Made by a program: the position numbers and the translations under genes
Notes under the pieces: generated by a model
The model's input: only the letters and a program-made list of their open reading frames with translations
Database searches by the model: none
Told to the model about the DNA's origin: nothing
Source: Janthinobacterium rivuli
Lineage (GTDB): Bacteria > Pseudomonadota > Gammaproteobacteria > Burkholderiales > Burkholderiaceae_D
Direction: 5' to 3'
Length of the DNA stretch: 64,000 bases
Assembly (NCBI RefSeq): GCF_029690045.1
Contig: NZ_CP121464.1
Span: 4,712,001-4,776,000, forward strand
Shown: positions 36,293 to 45,048 of the stretch, in pieces
Position numbering within the stretch: the first letter of the stretch is position 1
How the letters are laid out: each line of letters opens with the position of its first letter

Positions 36293-37228
36293 ATGAGTCC
36301 CAGCCTGCGGCAAATGCGCGCCTTCGTGGCGCTGGCCAAGACCGGCAGTTTTACCCTGGCCGCCGAATACCTGCACGTGACGCAGTCCGCCTTGAGCGGC
36401 TTGATCAAGGAACTGGAAAGCGTGCTGGGCGTGCGCGTGGTCGAGCGCAGCACGCGCAAGACGCAGCTGTCGGAAATCGGCCGCGAGCTGTATCCGCTGT
36501 TTGAAAAGATGATCGAAGACCTCGATGGCGCCATGGCCGGCATCGCCCAGCGCAAGGCCCTGAAAACGGGGATGGTGCGCATCGCCGCGCCGCAGATGAT
36601 GGCCTGCACCCTGCTGCCGGAAGTGATCGCCGCCTATCGCCAGGCGCACCCGGACGTGCAACTGCGCCTGGTCGACTGCCCCGTGGAAAACGTGTCGGCG
36701 CGTGTCTTCAGCGGCGAAGTCGATTTCGGCATCGGCCCCGAGCGCGACCCGACGGCGGAAATCGCCGCACAAGTGCTGTTCGAAATGCCCTTCGTGCTGG
36801 TCTTCCCCGAGCAGCACCCGCTGCAGCAGAAAGAGCGCGTCACCTGGGCCGACGTGGGCGACTATCCGTTCATCTCGCTGCAAGGCCAGTTCACGGAACG
36901 CCTGCTGCGCGACATGCACGGCGCGTTTCGCGAGCTGTCGCTCAATCCCTACAACGAGGTGACCTTCATGACAACGGCGCTGGCCATGGTCAGCGCCAAC
37001 CTGGGCATCACGGTCTGCCTGCCGTACGCGGAACCGATGGTCAAACTATATCAATTGCAGATGCGCGCCCTGCACGAGCCGGAACTGACGCGACGCTTTT
37101 TCGTCTACACGAAGACGGGGCGGTCGCTGTCGCCGGCCGCCGAAAGCTTCATGGCCTTTTTGTTCCGCTTTGTCGAGACGCACGAGTGGAACGTGGGAGC
37201 GGGCGGCACGGCTGGCGCCGCTTTATAA
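36293..37228 (+). CDS. LysR-family transcriptional regulator
   Basis: 311 aa. The N-terminal winged HTH reads MSPSLRQMRAFVALAKTGSF with VTQSALSGLIKELESVLG. The co-inducer-binding domain begins about residue 90 (RIAAPQMMACTLLPEVIAAY). The start at 36293 is internal to a much longer frame that begins inside the antisense VOC/fah genes. It is divergent from the VOC-fah-maiA operon across 126 bp and probably controls it with an aromatic catabolite. No operator is assigned. Confidence 0.92.
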   Translation: MSPSLRQMRAFVALAKTGSFTLAAEYLHVTQSALSGLIKELESVLGVRVVERSTRKTQLSEIGRELYPLFEKMIEDLDGAMAGIAQRKALKTGMVRIAAPQMMACTLLPEVIAAYRQAHPDVQLRLVDCPVENVSARVFSGEVDFGIGPERDPTAEIAAQVLFEMPFVLVFPEQHPLQQKERVTWADVGDYPFISLQGQFTERLLRDMHGAFRELSLNPYNEVTFMTTALAMVSANLGITVCLPYAEPMVKLYQLQMRALHEPELTRRFFVYTKTGRSLSPAAESFMAFLFRFVETHEWNVGAGGTAGAAL

Positions 37229-37257
37229 TCGGGCATCGTCCTTTCACCGCTCGCACC

Positions 37258-37875
37258 ATGACTCAGCCTCACCAGAACGATCTGTCCGCCATCGACGCCG
37301 CCACCATCGCCATCAACCAGCGCATGAACAAATTCGACGGCCATGCACAGGTCTGGCTGTTCGGCTATGGCTCGCTGATCTACAAAGCGGACTTTCCCTA
37401 TATTGAACGGCGCCCGGCCAGCATCGCCGGCTGGACGCGGCGCTTCTGGCAAGGCTCGCACGACCACCGGGGCACGCCGATGGCGCCGGGCCGGGTCGCC
37501 ACCATTGTGCCGCAAGCGGGCGCCGTGTGCGACGGCATGGCTTACCTGATCACGCCCGAAGTCTTCGCCCACCTCGACCACCGCGAAAAGAACGGCTATT
37601 TGCGCCTGGCCACCGACATCACCTTCGACGATGGCGGCAAGGTCGAAGGCCTGGTCTACATTGCCAACGAGGAAAACGCCGCCTTCCTCGGCGCCGCCCC
37701 GGAACTCGACATCGCGCGCCAGATCGCCCGCTCTGCCGGCCCCAGCGGCCCGAACAGCGAATACCTGCTGCACCTGGCCAGCGCCCTGCGCGAGCTGGGC
37801 AAGAGCGATCCGCACGTCTTTGCCATCGAGCAACATCTGGCGCAATTGAAGGATGCGCCGCCAGCAGCGCAGTGA
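37258..37875 (+). CDS. ChaC-like gamma-glutamylcyclotransferase
   Basis: 205 aa. The substrate loop VWLFGYGSLIYKADFPYIER and later RFWQGSHDHRGTPMAPGRVA are typical, with the catalytic Glu in LDHREKNGYLRL. ChaC enzymes cleave the gamma-glutamyl bond of glutathione to 5-oxoproline and Cys-Gly. Start 37258 (MTQPHQND) is 29 bp after the LysR stop. It is next to a maleylacetoacetate isomerase that needs glutathione, although on the opposite strand. Confidence 0.9.
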   Translation: MTQPHQNDLSAIDAATIAINQRMNKFDGHAQVWLFGYGSLIYKADFPYIERRPASIAGWTRRFWQGSHDHRGTPMAPGRVATIVPQAGAVCDGMAYLITPEVFAHLDHREKNGYLRLATDITFDDGGKVEGLVYIANEENAAFLGAAPELDIARQIARSAGPSGPNSEYLLHLASALRELGKSDPHVFAIEQHLAQLKDAPPAAQ

Positions 37876-38087
37876 GTGACGGCGGGCAAGCAGCTTGCAT
37901 GATGCAAGCGATGAATATATTTTCATTGTGACAATTGGCGACTATCGCCGTTTTATTAGCGGCCATAATCGGAACGCGCGATTCCTTTATGCATGAGTGG
38001 AGCAACGGTACGCGTCAGCAGGCAGCGGGGCAGAACAAAAAATACGGCCCTGCATGATCGGAGCGAAATCACCGGAGCGAGACGACC
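37876..38087. other. Intergenic region upstream of the sigma-54 activator
   Basis: About 212 bp with no gene. A short perfect palindrome ATTGT-G-ACAAT is at 37925-37935. Half-sites of the same sequence recur at 42510-42528 before the protease gene. No -24/-12 box was found here, so the activator is probably made from a sigma-70 promoter not confidently located. Confidence 0.45.
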
Positions 38088-40490
38088 ATGTCCGAAAGGT
38101 CTATGCTGCAACAGCATGGGAGGCAGCCGCATTGCATGCTTCCCGGAGCAGGCGCTATTGCCCCTGTGCATGTCCCCGTCCACTGCGGCAGCGCCGGGGG
38201 CGGGCTGAACATCATTGGCAGTTCCCCAATATTCCAACGCCTGCTGCGCATGGTCGAAGCCGTGGCGCCGACCCGCTGCACGGTGCTCATCAGTGGCCCA
38301 ACCGGTTCCGGCAAGGAAATCATCGCCCAGCTCGTGCACCGGCACAGCGGCGATCCCGCTGCGCCCTTTGTCGATCTCAACTGCGGCGCACTGCCGGAAC
38401 ACCTGATCGACGCGGAACTCTTCGGCCATACCAAGGGCGCATTTACGGGAGCGCTCAACAGCCGCACCGGGTTCTTCGCCCAAGCGGGGCAAGGCACGCT
38501 GTTTCTCGATGAAATAGGCGAATTGCCGCTAGGTGTACAAAGCAAGCTGCTGCGCGTACTCGAAGCACGCTGTTTCAGGCCACTGGGCGGTGGTGATATC
38601 CAGCCGTTCAACGGCCGCATCGTGGCCGCCACCCACTGCGACCTGGCCGCGATGGTGCAAGCGGGCCGTTTCCGCGAAGACCTGTATTATCGGCTGGCGG
38701 TATTGAAACTCGACGTGCCGGGCCTGGACCAGCGCCGCGGCGACGTCGCCGCCCTCGCCACTCACTTTGCCAGCCTGCAGAAGCGGCCCATCCGCTTTAC
38801 CGCCACCGCCATGGAACGCCTGGGCCGGCATGCCTGGCCCGGCCATATCCGCGAACTGCGCAACCTGGTTGAACGGCTGTCGATACTGGCCGAATCGGCG
38901 CTGATCGATGCCCACAGCCTGGACGCCTTCCTGTCGGCGGGCATGCCTGAAGACGCGGATCACACGCTGCTGGCGGAAGCCCTGATGCGGCTGGAAGGCG
39001 ACAACAAGCTGGAGGCCGCGGAACAATTGCTGATCGACTATGCGATGCGCCTTGCCGATGGCAACAAGACGATCGCGGCGCGCCACCTGGGCATCAACCG
39101 CAAGGTCATCGAACGCCGCGTGCATGGCGACGAGGAGCGCAGCAATTTTGCCCGCGTCTGCCTGCTGGAGGGACGTGCGCTGATCGAGGCGGCCCGTTTC
39201 AAGGAAGCCATCGAAGTATTGCGTCGCGGCCTCACCTTGCTGGCCGCCGACGCCCACCCCTGCACCGCGCGCCGCCTGAGCTGCGACCTGCACCGCTGGC
39301 TCGCCATTTCGCACCGCGGCATCAGCGGCTGGCAAAGCGCCGAAGCGCTCGCCTGCTACCAGCAGGCATTGCAGGAAGCGGCGGCGCTGGGCGACGAGGT
39401 GGAAATCACCGCCCTGCGCTTCGGCATCTGGAGTTCGCAACTGATGGCGCTGGACCTGGTGGCGGCGCGGGCTACGGCGCAAGACATGCTGCAGCGGGCG
39501 CAAGCCATAGGTGACACGGACTTGCTGTCGCAGGCCCATCTGGCCCTGGCCAACACGCTGTTCTGGCTCGGCGATTACCGCGAGACGCTGGCCTGCCTGG
39601 AGCGCGGACACCTGCTATGCGGCGCGGCATCGGCCGACACCGGGGGACAGGGCCTGGACATCGCCGTGCTGTCGAGCACTTTCGAAGGCCTGTCCTGCTT
39701 CCAGAGCGGCGCCTTCCGGCGCGCGCGCCAGGTAATGGACCACCTGGCATTGCGCGGCGGCGCCGACAACCCGCATCCCTTCCATCGCGCCATCGCACTG
39801 CAGGGCGCCGCATGGCTCGCCTGCATGTTCGAGGACTGGAGCCGGCTGGCAAACCTGGCGGCGGACCTGCAAACCGTCGCCAGCGAATATGGCTATCAGT
39901 TCTACCTGGGGGTGGGCCAGATATTCCATGCCTGCGCATTGGCGTCGGGCAACATCCATGTACAGACCGAACAGCGCATCGCCGATGGCTACCAGCAATA
40001 CATGCTGTGCGAAGGCGGCATGCTCTTCCATTCATTCCAGGCCTGGAAACGGGGCGAACTGCTGCTGTCGGCAGGCCAGCCATCGCAAGCCCGGCAACTG
40101 CTGCACGGCGCCATCGAACTGGCGCTGGAACATGGCGAACGGGCCTACCTGGTCGAACTGCTCGACATGCATGCGCAGACGTGGATCGCGGTGGGTGACC
40201 TGGACAACGCGGAACGCGAACTGGGCAGTGCACTGTCGACCGCCAAGGCGCTGGGCGCGATGGCCGGCGGCCTGCTGGTGGCGACCCGCCTGGCGCAACT
40301 GCTGCAGCAGCGCGGACGCCGGCCCGAAGCACTCGAACACCTCACGCGCGCCTTGCGCGGCGTGGAACGTGACACGGCTTTCCCCCGGTTTGCCCAGGCG
40401 CTGCAGTTGCAGACCACCCTGGCGCAAACCATTTCCATGCCATGCCAACCTGAGGATCCGCAACATGAGCTATGTGCTGAATCACGATGA
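38088..40490 (+). CDS. Sigma-54-dependent activator with C-terminal TPR-like region
   Basis: 800 aa. AAA+ domain about 42-285: Walker A ISGPTGSGKEIIAQLVH (69-85), sigma-54-contact GAFTGA (117-122), Walker B TLFLDE (137-142), and RFREDLYYRL (194-203). A Fis-type HTH is at about 316-346 (ADGNKTIAARHLGINRKVIE). From about 350 to 800 come helical TPR-like repeats, probably for sensing or partner binding. There is no N-terminal receiver, PAS or GAF domain. Its 3' end overlaps the next gene by 26 nt. It probably activates the -24/-12 promoter at 42571-42586. Confidence 0.9.
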   Translation: MSERSMLQQHGRQPHCMLPGAGAIAPVHVPVHCGSAGGGLNIIGSSPIFQRLLRMVEAVAPTRCTVLISGPTGSGKEIIAQLVHRHSGDPAAPFVDLNCGALPEHLIDAELFGHTKGAFTGALNSRTGFFAQAGQGTLFLDEIGELPLGVQSKLLRVLEARCFRPLGGGDIQPFNGRIVAATHCDLAAMVQAGRFREDLYYRLAVLKLDVPGLDQRRGDVAALATHFASLQKRPIRFTATAMERLGRHAWPGHIRELRNLVERLSILAESALIDAHSLDAFLSAGMPEDADHTLLAEALMRLEGDNKLEAAEQLLIDYAMRLADGNKTIAARHLGINRKVIERRVHGDEERSNFARVCLLEGRALIEAARFKEAIEVLRRGLTLLAADAHPCTARRLSCDLHRWLAISHRGISGWQSAEALACYQQALQEAAALGDEVEITALRFGIWSSQLMALDLVAARATAQDMLQRAQAIGDTDLLSQAHLALANTLFWLGDYRETLACLERGHLLCGAASADTGGQGLDIAVLSSTFEGLSCFQSGAFRRARQVMDHLALRGGADNPHPFHRAIALQGAAWLACMFEDWSRLANLAADLQTVASEYGYQFYLGVGQIFHACALASGNIHVQTEQRIADGYQQYMLCEGGMLFHSFQAWKRGELLLSAGQPSQARQLLHGAIELALEHGERAYLVELLDMHAQTWIAVGDLDNAERELGSALSTAKALGAMAGGLLVATRLAQLLQQRGRRPEALEHLTRALRGVERDTAFPRFAQALQLQTTLAQTISMPCQPEDPQHELCAESR

Positions 40491-41685
40491 CCTTGAATCG
40501 CTACTGCTGGGAGCTTGCTTCTTCGGCAGCGGTGGCGGCGGCACGCTCACTTCCGCGCGCAGCCTGCTGACCCAATTCCACGCCGGCGATTACTATCCGG
40601 ATGCCCAAGTGCGCGTGGTCAGCGTCGACGAAGCCACCGATGGCGAGACAGTCATGGTGGCTTACCTGGGCTCGCCCGTGGCGATCAATGGCGCCCAATT
40701 TCCGCAAGGTCCCGTCGATGCCGTGATCGCCGTCAGGGAGCGCCTGGCGCTGGAAAACCGCACCCTGGCCTACCTGGCGCCGCCCGAGAGCGGGGCGCTG
40801 GGGTTTCTCGTCGCCTGCCTGGTCGCCGCCCACCTGGGGCTGGCGGTGATCGACGCCGATGGCGCCGGCCGCGCCGTTCCCTCGCTGCCGCAGCTGACGT
40901 ATGCGGCCGAGCAGATTAATCCGCGCCCGGCCTTCCTCGTCAGCCAGTCGGGACTGCGCGTGGAACTCGACGTCCAGCCGAGCCAGGGCGTGAACGGCGC
41001 CCGCGCCCACCAGCAGGACGTGGCAACGATCATCGACCAGATGATGCGCCCCATCGTCTCGCAGGCCGATTTCAAGCAGTTCGGCGGGCTGGCCATGTGG
41101 ATCATGGCGCCGGCGGAACTGGCCCGGGCGCTGCCCGTGCGCGGCACCTTGGGACGCGCCCTGCGCCTGGGCCGCGAACTGCAGGCAGGCCGCTTGCGCA
41201 GCGCGGACGAACTGGTCGACTATCTTGCGCGGCAATGCGACATGCGCGCCTGGGCCCTGTTTCCTCAGGGTACATTCGTCGCCGCCGAAGTCGACTCGCG
41301 CAATGGCTTCGACCTGGGCAAGATCACCATCCGCGCGGGTGAACGGCTATGCACGGTCCTGTACCAGAACGAATCGCTGCTGGCCTGGGATAGCAGCCGC
41401 AGCACGCCCCTCTGCATGGCGCCCGACACCATCAGTTACTTTGTCGAGGGCGATGGCCAGGCCGTGTATTCGAATGGCGACTTGCTGCTGCCTGACGGCA
41501 CACTCAACCCGGCCCTGCTGCAGCGCAAGGTGACGCTGCTGGGCCTGCAAGCCCACCCGGCATTGCGGGAACGGGGCGGCCTGATACTCGACAGCTTCAT
41601 GCAACTGCTCAACACCATCGGCTACCTGGGACCCTATGTGCCGCTGGCGGGCAACGCCGGCGCAGCGGCAGGGAGCGCCGCATGA
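40465..41685 (+). CDS. DUF917 family protein
   Basis: 406 aa. Family marks: the N-terminal glycine-rich FFGSGGGGTLTSARSLL (about 18-34), GALGFLVACLVAAHLGLAVI, DADGAGRAVPSLPQL, and FDLGKITIRAGERLCTVLYQ in the C-terminal half. DUF917 proteins are relatives of hydantoinase/oxoprolinase-type enzymes, including S-methyl thiohydantoin desulfurase. The start ATG at 40465 lies inside the activator gene. It ends 4 nt into the racemase-family gene (ATGA-type). An amide/hydantoin substrate is inferred only. Confidence 0.8.
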   Translation: MSYVLNHDDLESLLLGACFFGSGGGGTLTSARSLLTQFHAGDYYPDAQVRVVSVDEATDGETVMVAYLGSPVAINGAQFPQGPVDAVIAVRERLALENRTLAYLAPPESGALGFLVACLVAAHLGLAVIDADGAGRAVPSLPQLTYAAEQINPRPAFLVSQSGLRVELDVQPSQGVNGARAHQQDVATIIDQMMRPIVSQADFKQFGGLAMWIMAPAELARALPVRGTLGRALRLGRELQAGRLRSADELVDYLARQCDMRAWALFPQGTFVAAEVDSRNGFDLGKITIRAGERLCTVLYQNESLLAWDSSRSTPLCMAPDTISYFVEGDGQAVYSNGDLLLPDGTLNPALLQRKVTLLGLQAHPALRERGGLILDSFMQLLNTIGYLGPYVPLAGNAGAAAGSAA

Positions 41686-42395
41686 AGCCGCTGCGCATCT
41701 GTATCGTGGCGCCGGTGGCCACGGCCGCCTACAACCAGCGCCTGCTCGCCGCCATCGAACCCGTGATGCCGCCCGATGTCGAAGTGTCCGTGCGCAATAT
41801 TTCGAGCGGGCACGACTGCATCGAATACCGGGTCGACTGGCTGCAAAACGGTTATCCGGTGGTGCAACTGGCCAGGGAAATCGAAGGCGAAGGCTATGAC
41901 GGCATCTGGCTCAGCGACTTCGACATGTGCGGCGTGGAGGCCGCGCGCGAAGTGATCGACATCCCCATCCTCGGCGGCTTCCCGCCCGCCGCCTTTACGG
42001 CGCTGGCCCTGAGCCAGCGCCTGTCGATCATGACGATACTGCCCAGCACGCTCGCCATGCAGCGGGGCCACATGCAGGCTTACGGCTTGCAGGACAGCTT
42101 CGCCTCGATCCGTTCCATCGACTGTCCCGTCGCCGACCTCGGCAAGCTGGACACGGTGGTCGAAAAAACTTTCAAGGCCGCCATGCTGGCGATACAGGAC
42201 GACGGCGCCCAGTCCATCCTGCTCGGCTGCACAGGATTTGTCGGCGTCGCCGCGCGCGTCAGCGCGCTGCTGGAGGACGCGCTGCACACCTACGTGCCGG
42301 TGATCGATCCGAACCAGGCAGGCTTCAGCTTCCTGGTGTCCCTCGTGCGCATGCGCCTGCGTCCCAGCCGCGCCTGCTACAGCAAGGATAGCTGA
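41682..42395 (+). CDS. Asp/Glu/hydantoin racemase family protein
   Basis: 237 aa. N-terminal RICIVAPVATAAYNQRLLAA, the first catalytic-type cysteine at about 83 (LSDFDMCGVEAAREVIDIP), and the second at about 183 (ILLGCTGFVGVAARVSALL). Both Cys of the family's two-base mechanism are therefore present. It overlaps the DUF917 stop by 4 nt. The pair DUF917-racemase suggests a hydantoin, lactam or D/L amino acid step. The link to the peptide genes downstream is positional only. Confidence 0.82.
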   Translation: MKPLRICIVAPVATAAYNQRLLAAIEPVMPPDVEVSVRNISSGHDCIEYRVDWLQNGYPVVQLAREIEGEGYDGIWLSDFDMCGVEAAREVIDIPILGGFPPAAFTALALSQRLSIMTILPSTLAMQRGHMQAYGLQDSFASIRSIDCPVADLGKLDTVVEKTFKAAMLAIQDDGAQSILLGCTGFVGVAARVSALLEDALHTYVPVIDPNQAGFSFLVSLVRMRLRPSRACYSKDS

Positions 42396-42469
42396 AGCGC
42401 CGCACGCGCCCGCGTCACGCCATGCGGTGTCCCGGGCGCCCCCTCCCCGTCCTTGCCGCTTGCCGTTTT

Positions 42470-42497
42470 CGTCCATCACGCTCAAAAAGAGTGGACG
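42470..42497. promoter_or_regulatory. Candidate activator site 1 (inverted repeat)
   Basis: CGTCCA ... TGGACG with an inner CTC-AAAAA-GAG. It lies 75-100 bp upstream of the -24 box, the usual distance for an enhancer-binding protein. It could instead be part of the racemase transcript end, but no T-run follows. Confidence 0.4.
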
Positions 42498-42509
42498 ATA
42501 TCCGCCATC

Positions 42510-42528
42510 ATTGTTGCGTCACGACAAT
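42510..42528. promoter_or_regulatory. Candidate activator site 2 (ATTGT/ACAAT repeat)
   Basis: ATTGTTG-CGTCA-CGACAAT, 6 of 7 arm bases pairing. The same half-site sequence forms a palindrome 160 bp upstream of the activator gene (37925-37935). It lies about 45 bp upstream of the -24 box. Confidence 0.35.
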
Positions 42529-42570
42529 GTAAATCAGCGCCATCCCTTGAAAATCAAGCACTTGGCCTTC

Positions 42571-42586
42571 TGGCACACCCCTTGCT
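42571..42586 (+). promoter_or_regulatory. Sigma-54 (-24/-12) promoter
   Basis: TGGCAC-ACCCC-TTGCT matches the established consensus TGGCAC-N5-TTGCW at every conserved position. The start of transcription would fall near 42598, giving a leader of about 95 nt before the GTG at 42692. A sigma-54 activator is encoded 2 kb upstream. Confidence 0.8.
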
Positions 42587-42691
42587 AAAGATCATGCTAT
42601 CGGCGCTAGAGCAACAGGCGCCGCAGCAGGCGGGCGGAGCACCTCAAGCGGTGAGCCGCACGCCCTCCAGGACCCAGCAAGGAGCGCCGCC

Positions 42692-44605
42692 GTGCCGACG
42701 ACCATGGAAGTATCCACCACCCACGACAGTCTGGCCAATCATGGCTTGCTGCCCGGCCTGGCTGCCTTGCAAGATGGCAACACCGGCTGTGCCGACATCT
42801 GCATCGCCGTGCTCGACGGTCCCGTCGATACCAGCCATCCCTGCTTTGCCGGCGCCAGGCTGCAACTGCTCGACACGCTCGCCACGGGTGCCAGCGGCAG
42901 CGGCCGGGCATCGCAACATGGCACCCATGTCGCCAGCATCATCTTTGGCCAGCCCGGCAGCCCCGTCACGGGCCTGGCCCCCCATTGTCGGGGCTTGATC
43001 CTGCCCATCTTTGCCGACCGCGCCGACGGCGCACTGACACAATGCACGCAGCTCGACCTGGCCCGCGCCATCACCCAGGCCGTCGAGCACGGCGCGCACA
43101 TCATCAATGTCAGCGGCGGTGAACTGTCCGACAGCGGCAGCGCCGATGGCCTGCTGCAAAAAGCCATACAGCTGTGCCATGAACGCAACGTCCTGCTGAT
43201 CGCGGCGGCGGGCAATGACGGCTGCGATTGCCTGCATATTCCCGCCTCCATCGAGTACACCCTGGTGGTCGGCGCCCTGGACCGGCAAGGCGCGCCCATG
43301 CCCAACAGCAACTGGGGCGAAGCCTATCGCGCGCGCGGCATCATGGCGCCCGGCACCGACATCCTCGGCGCCGCTGCCGCTGGGCGCGTCCGCGTCAACA
43401 GCGGCACCAGCTTTGCCACCCCGATCGTCTCGGCCATCGCAGCCTTGCTGCTATGCCGGCAACACCAACATGGGGATCGTCCTGACCCTCGTGGAGTTTG
43501 CAGCGCATTGCTGCAGAGCGCAACGCGTTGCAACACCAATGGCGAGCTGGACTGTCGCCGCCTCCTGACTGGGACATTGAATGTGCCGGGCGTCACTCAA
43601 CTATTATTAAAAGGGAAAATTGAAATGTCAGACGATACTGTGATTGAAGCGAGCCCAGCCAATGCCGACACTTCCGCGCAGGCGCATCCGCTCAGCATTC
43701 CCATGCTGGAAACCCCCTCCCCGGCCAACTTCGCGGGCCCTTCCGGCGCGACGCGGCAAGGCATCGGCGCTTCCGGCATCGATGCCTCCGATTGCGGCTG
43801 CGGCGGCGGTGCGGCGAAGGGCCCGACGCTGGTGTATGCGCTGGGCAACCTGGGCATCGACTTCGGCAGTGAAGCGCGCCGCGATTCCTTCGTCCAGGCC
43901 ATGCCACCAGGCAGGGACAATCCTGGCGATCCGCAGCAATTGATCGAATTCCTGCGCGCAAAGCCATATTTCCGCCAATCGCTGACCTGGACCGTCAACC
44001 TGGACGCCACGCCGATTTATGCGATCGTTCCCGTCGGCCCATATGCCGACCTGACCTATGAACTGCTGTTCGAGGCCTATGTCGGCACCATCGATGGCCT
44101 GGTCGTCATGAATTCGTTTCCCGGCGTAATCTCGGGCGCCGCCAGGCTGATGTCCGGCCAGGTCGTTCCCGTGATCCAGCCGGCCATCCGGGGCATGTTC
44201 AGCTGGAATGTGCCGCAGCTGATCGACAGCCTGATGGCGGTGCAGGACAGCCTGGAAATCAACAGCAGCAACACGGGCGCGCGCCTGGAAAACTTCCTGA
44301 ACCGCATCTATTACGACTTCCGCAACCTGGGCGTCACGGGCATGGACCGCGCGCTCAACTTCTCGGCCACGAATGCCATGCAAGCGGCGGAAATGCTGGC
44401 CAAGACCACGGGCATGCAGCTCGATACCATCGTCGTGCAACAGAGCCCTGTCTGCCGCCCGGGCTCCGAATGCTACGACATCATCATGACCTTCTTCAAC
44501 CCGGAAAACCTGCAGGTAGCCAACACGGTCGCCCGCTTCGCCGTCGACGTCAGCGACGTGATACCGGTCAGCGTCGGCGCAGTGCGCTACTGGTCGCAAC
44601 GCTAA
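42692..44605 (+). CDS. PatA/PatG-like (cyanobactin-type) subtilisin protease
   Basis: 637 aa from a GTG with AAGGAG 7 nt before it. The S8 domain is at about 25-260: Asp42 (CIAVLDGPVD), His76 (SQHGTHVASI), oxyanion Asn175 (AAAGNDG) and Ser240 (VNSGTSFATP). A linker (about 300-375) contains SGIDASDCGCGGG. The C-terminal PatA/PatG-type domain begins at VYALGNLGIDFGSEARRDSF (about 381). It has no signal peptide, so it probably acts in the cytosol on peptide precursors. An in-frame ATG with a purine-rich site is at 43625. Two Cys-rich small genes follow. Confidence 0.88.
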   Translation: MPTTMEVSTTHDSLANHGLLPGLAALQDGNTGCADICIAVLDGPVDTSHPCFAGARLQLLDTLATGASGSGRASQHGTHVASIIFGQPGSPVTGLAPHCRGLILPIFADRADGALTQCTQLDLARAITQAVEHGAHIINVSGGELSDSGSADGLLQKAIQLCHERNVLLIAAAGNDGCDCLHIPASIEYTLVVGALDRQGAPMPNSNWGEAYRARGIMAPGTDILGAAAAGRVRVNSGTSFATPIVSAIAALLLCRQHQHGDRPDPRGVCSALLQSATRCNTNGELDCRRLLTGTLNVPGVTQLLLKGKIEMSDDTVIEASPANADTSAQAHPLSIPMLETPSPANFAGPSGATRQGIGASGIDASDCGCGGGAAKGPTLVYALGNLGIDFGSEARRDSFVQAMPPGRDNPGDPQQLIEFLRAKPYFRQSLTWTVNLDATPIYAIVPVGPYADLTYELLFEAYVGTIDGLVVMNSFPGVISGAARLMSGQVVPVIQPAIRGMFSWNVPQLIDSLMAVQDSLEINSSNTGARLENFLNRIYYDFRNLGVTGMDRALNFSATNAMQAAEMLAKTTGMQLDTIVVQQSPVCRPGSECYDIIMTFFNPENLQVANTVARFAVDVSDVIPVSVGAVRYWSQR

Positions 44606-44759
44606 CGTCAACAGCATTTGAATTGTCGGGGCACGTGGGCGCAGCGATGCGTGCACGCGCTTCAGCATACGGTCGTTGGCGGGAAACGATCAGCACCGTA
44701 CTTCGGTACGCACACCCATTGCCGCTGCCCGCGGCGGCGCCACCACAAGGAGTTTCGAA

Positions 44760-44936
44760 ATGAACAATCTGCCATTGCAAGCCAAAGCCGTACAACGCAG
44801 CCCCAGCATCTCCGCCATCAGCCAGGGTGTCGCCCCTTCCGGCATTGCCTGCACCCTGTGCCAAATGGGTTGCAGCGCTTTGAGCGGCACCGCAAAGCAA
44901 CTCTGCCTGATGGCTTGCAACGCCACCGTTTGCTGA
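44760..44936 (+). CDS. Cys-rich small peptide 1 (candidate RiPP precursor)
   Basis: 58 aa from ATG at 44760 with AAGGAG (44747-44752). The N-terminal MNNLPLQAKAVQRSPSIS is a leader-like stretch. The C-terminal core from about 28 has six cysteines at 31, 34, 38, 49, 53 and 58 (CTLCQMGC ... CLMACNATVC). It shares LPLQ-x3-V-x-RS with peptide 2 and follows the protease by 154 bp. Not similar to any family recognised here. It is proposed as a substrate of the protease; this is inference. Confidence 0.75.
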   Translation: MNNLPLQAKAVQRSPSISAISQGVAPSGIACTLCQMGCSALSGTAKQLCLMACNATVC

Positions 44937-45048
44937 TCAAGCCAGCAGGATCGAGCCATCCCGGCTAAACCCGGCATGCCTGCGGGCGATGAGTGTCTCG
45001 TCGCCCGTTCAGCCAGCCGGCGTCACCCACGATTGAGGAAGGACAGCG

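Larger units (their letters stand above)
42396..42691. other. Intergenic region with sigma-54 promoter before the PatA-like gene
   Basis: 296 bp. The first 70 bp are a GC-rich tail of the racemase transcript without a clear terminator. An inverted repeat lies at 42470-42497 and another at 42510-42528. The -24/-12 box is at 42571-42586 and a ribosome site (AAGGAG) at 42679-42684. No other gene is supported. Confidence 0.6.

Noticed and set aside
41636..42391. Overlapping frames in the racemase region
   Set aside because: Arg/Pro-rich products in shifted frames; the racemase frame has both family cysteines and correct overlaps.
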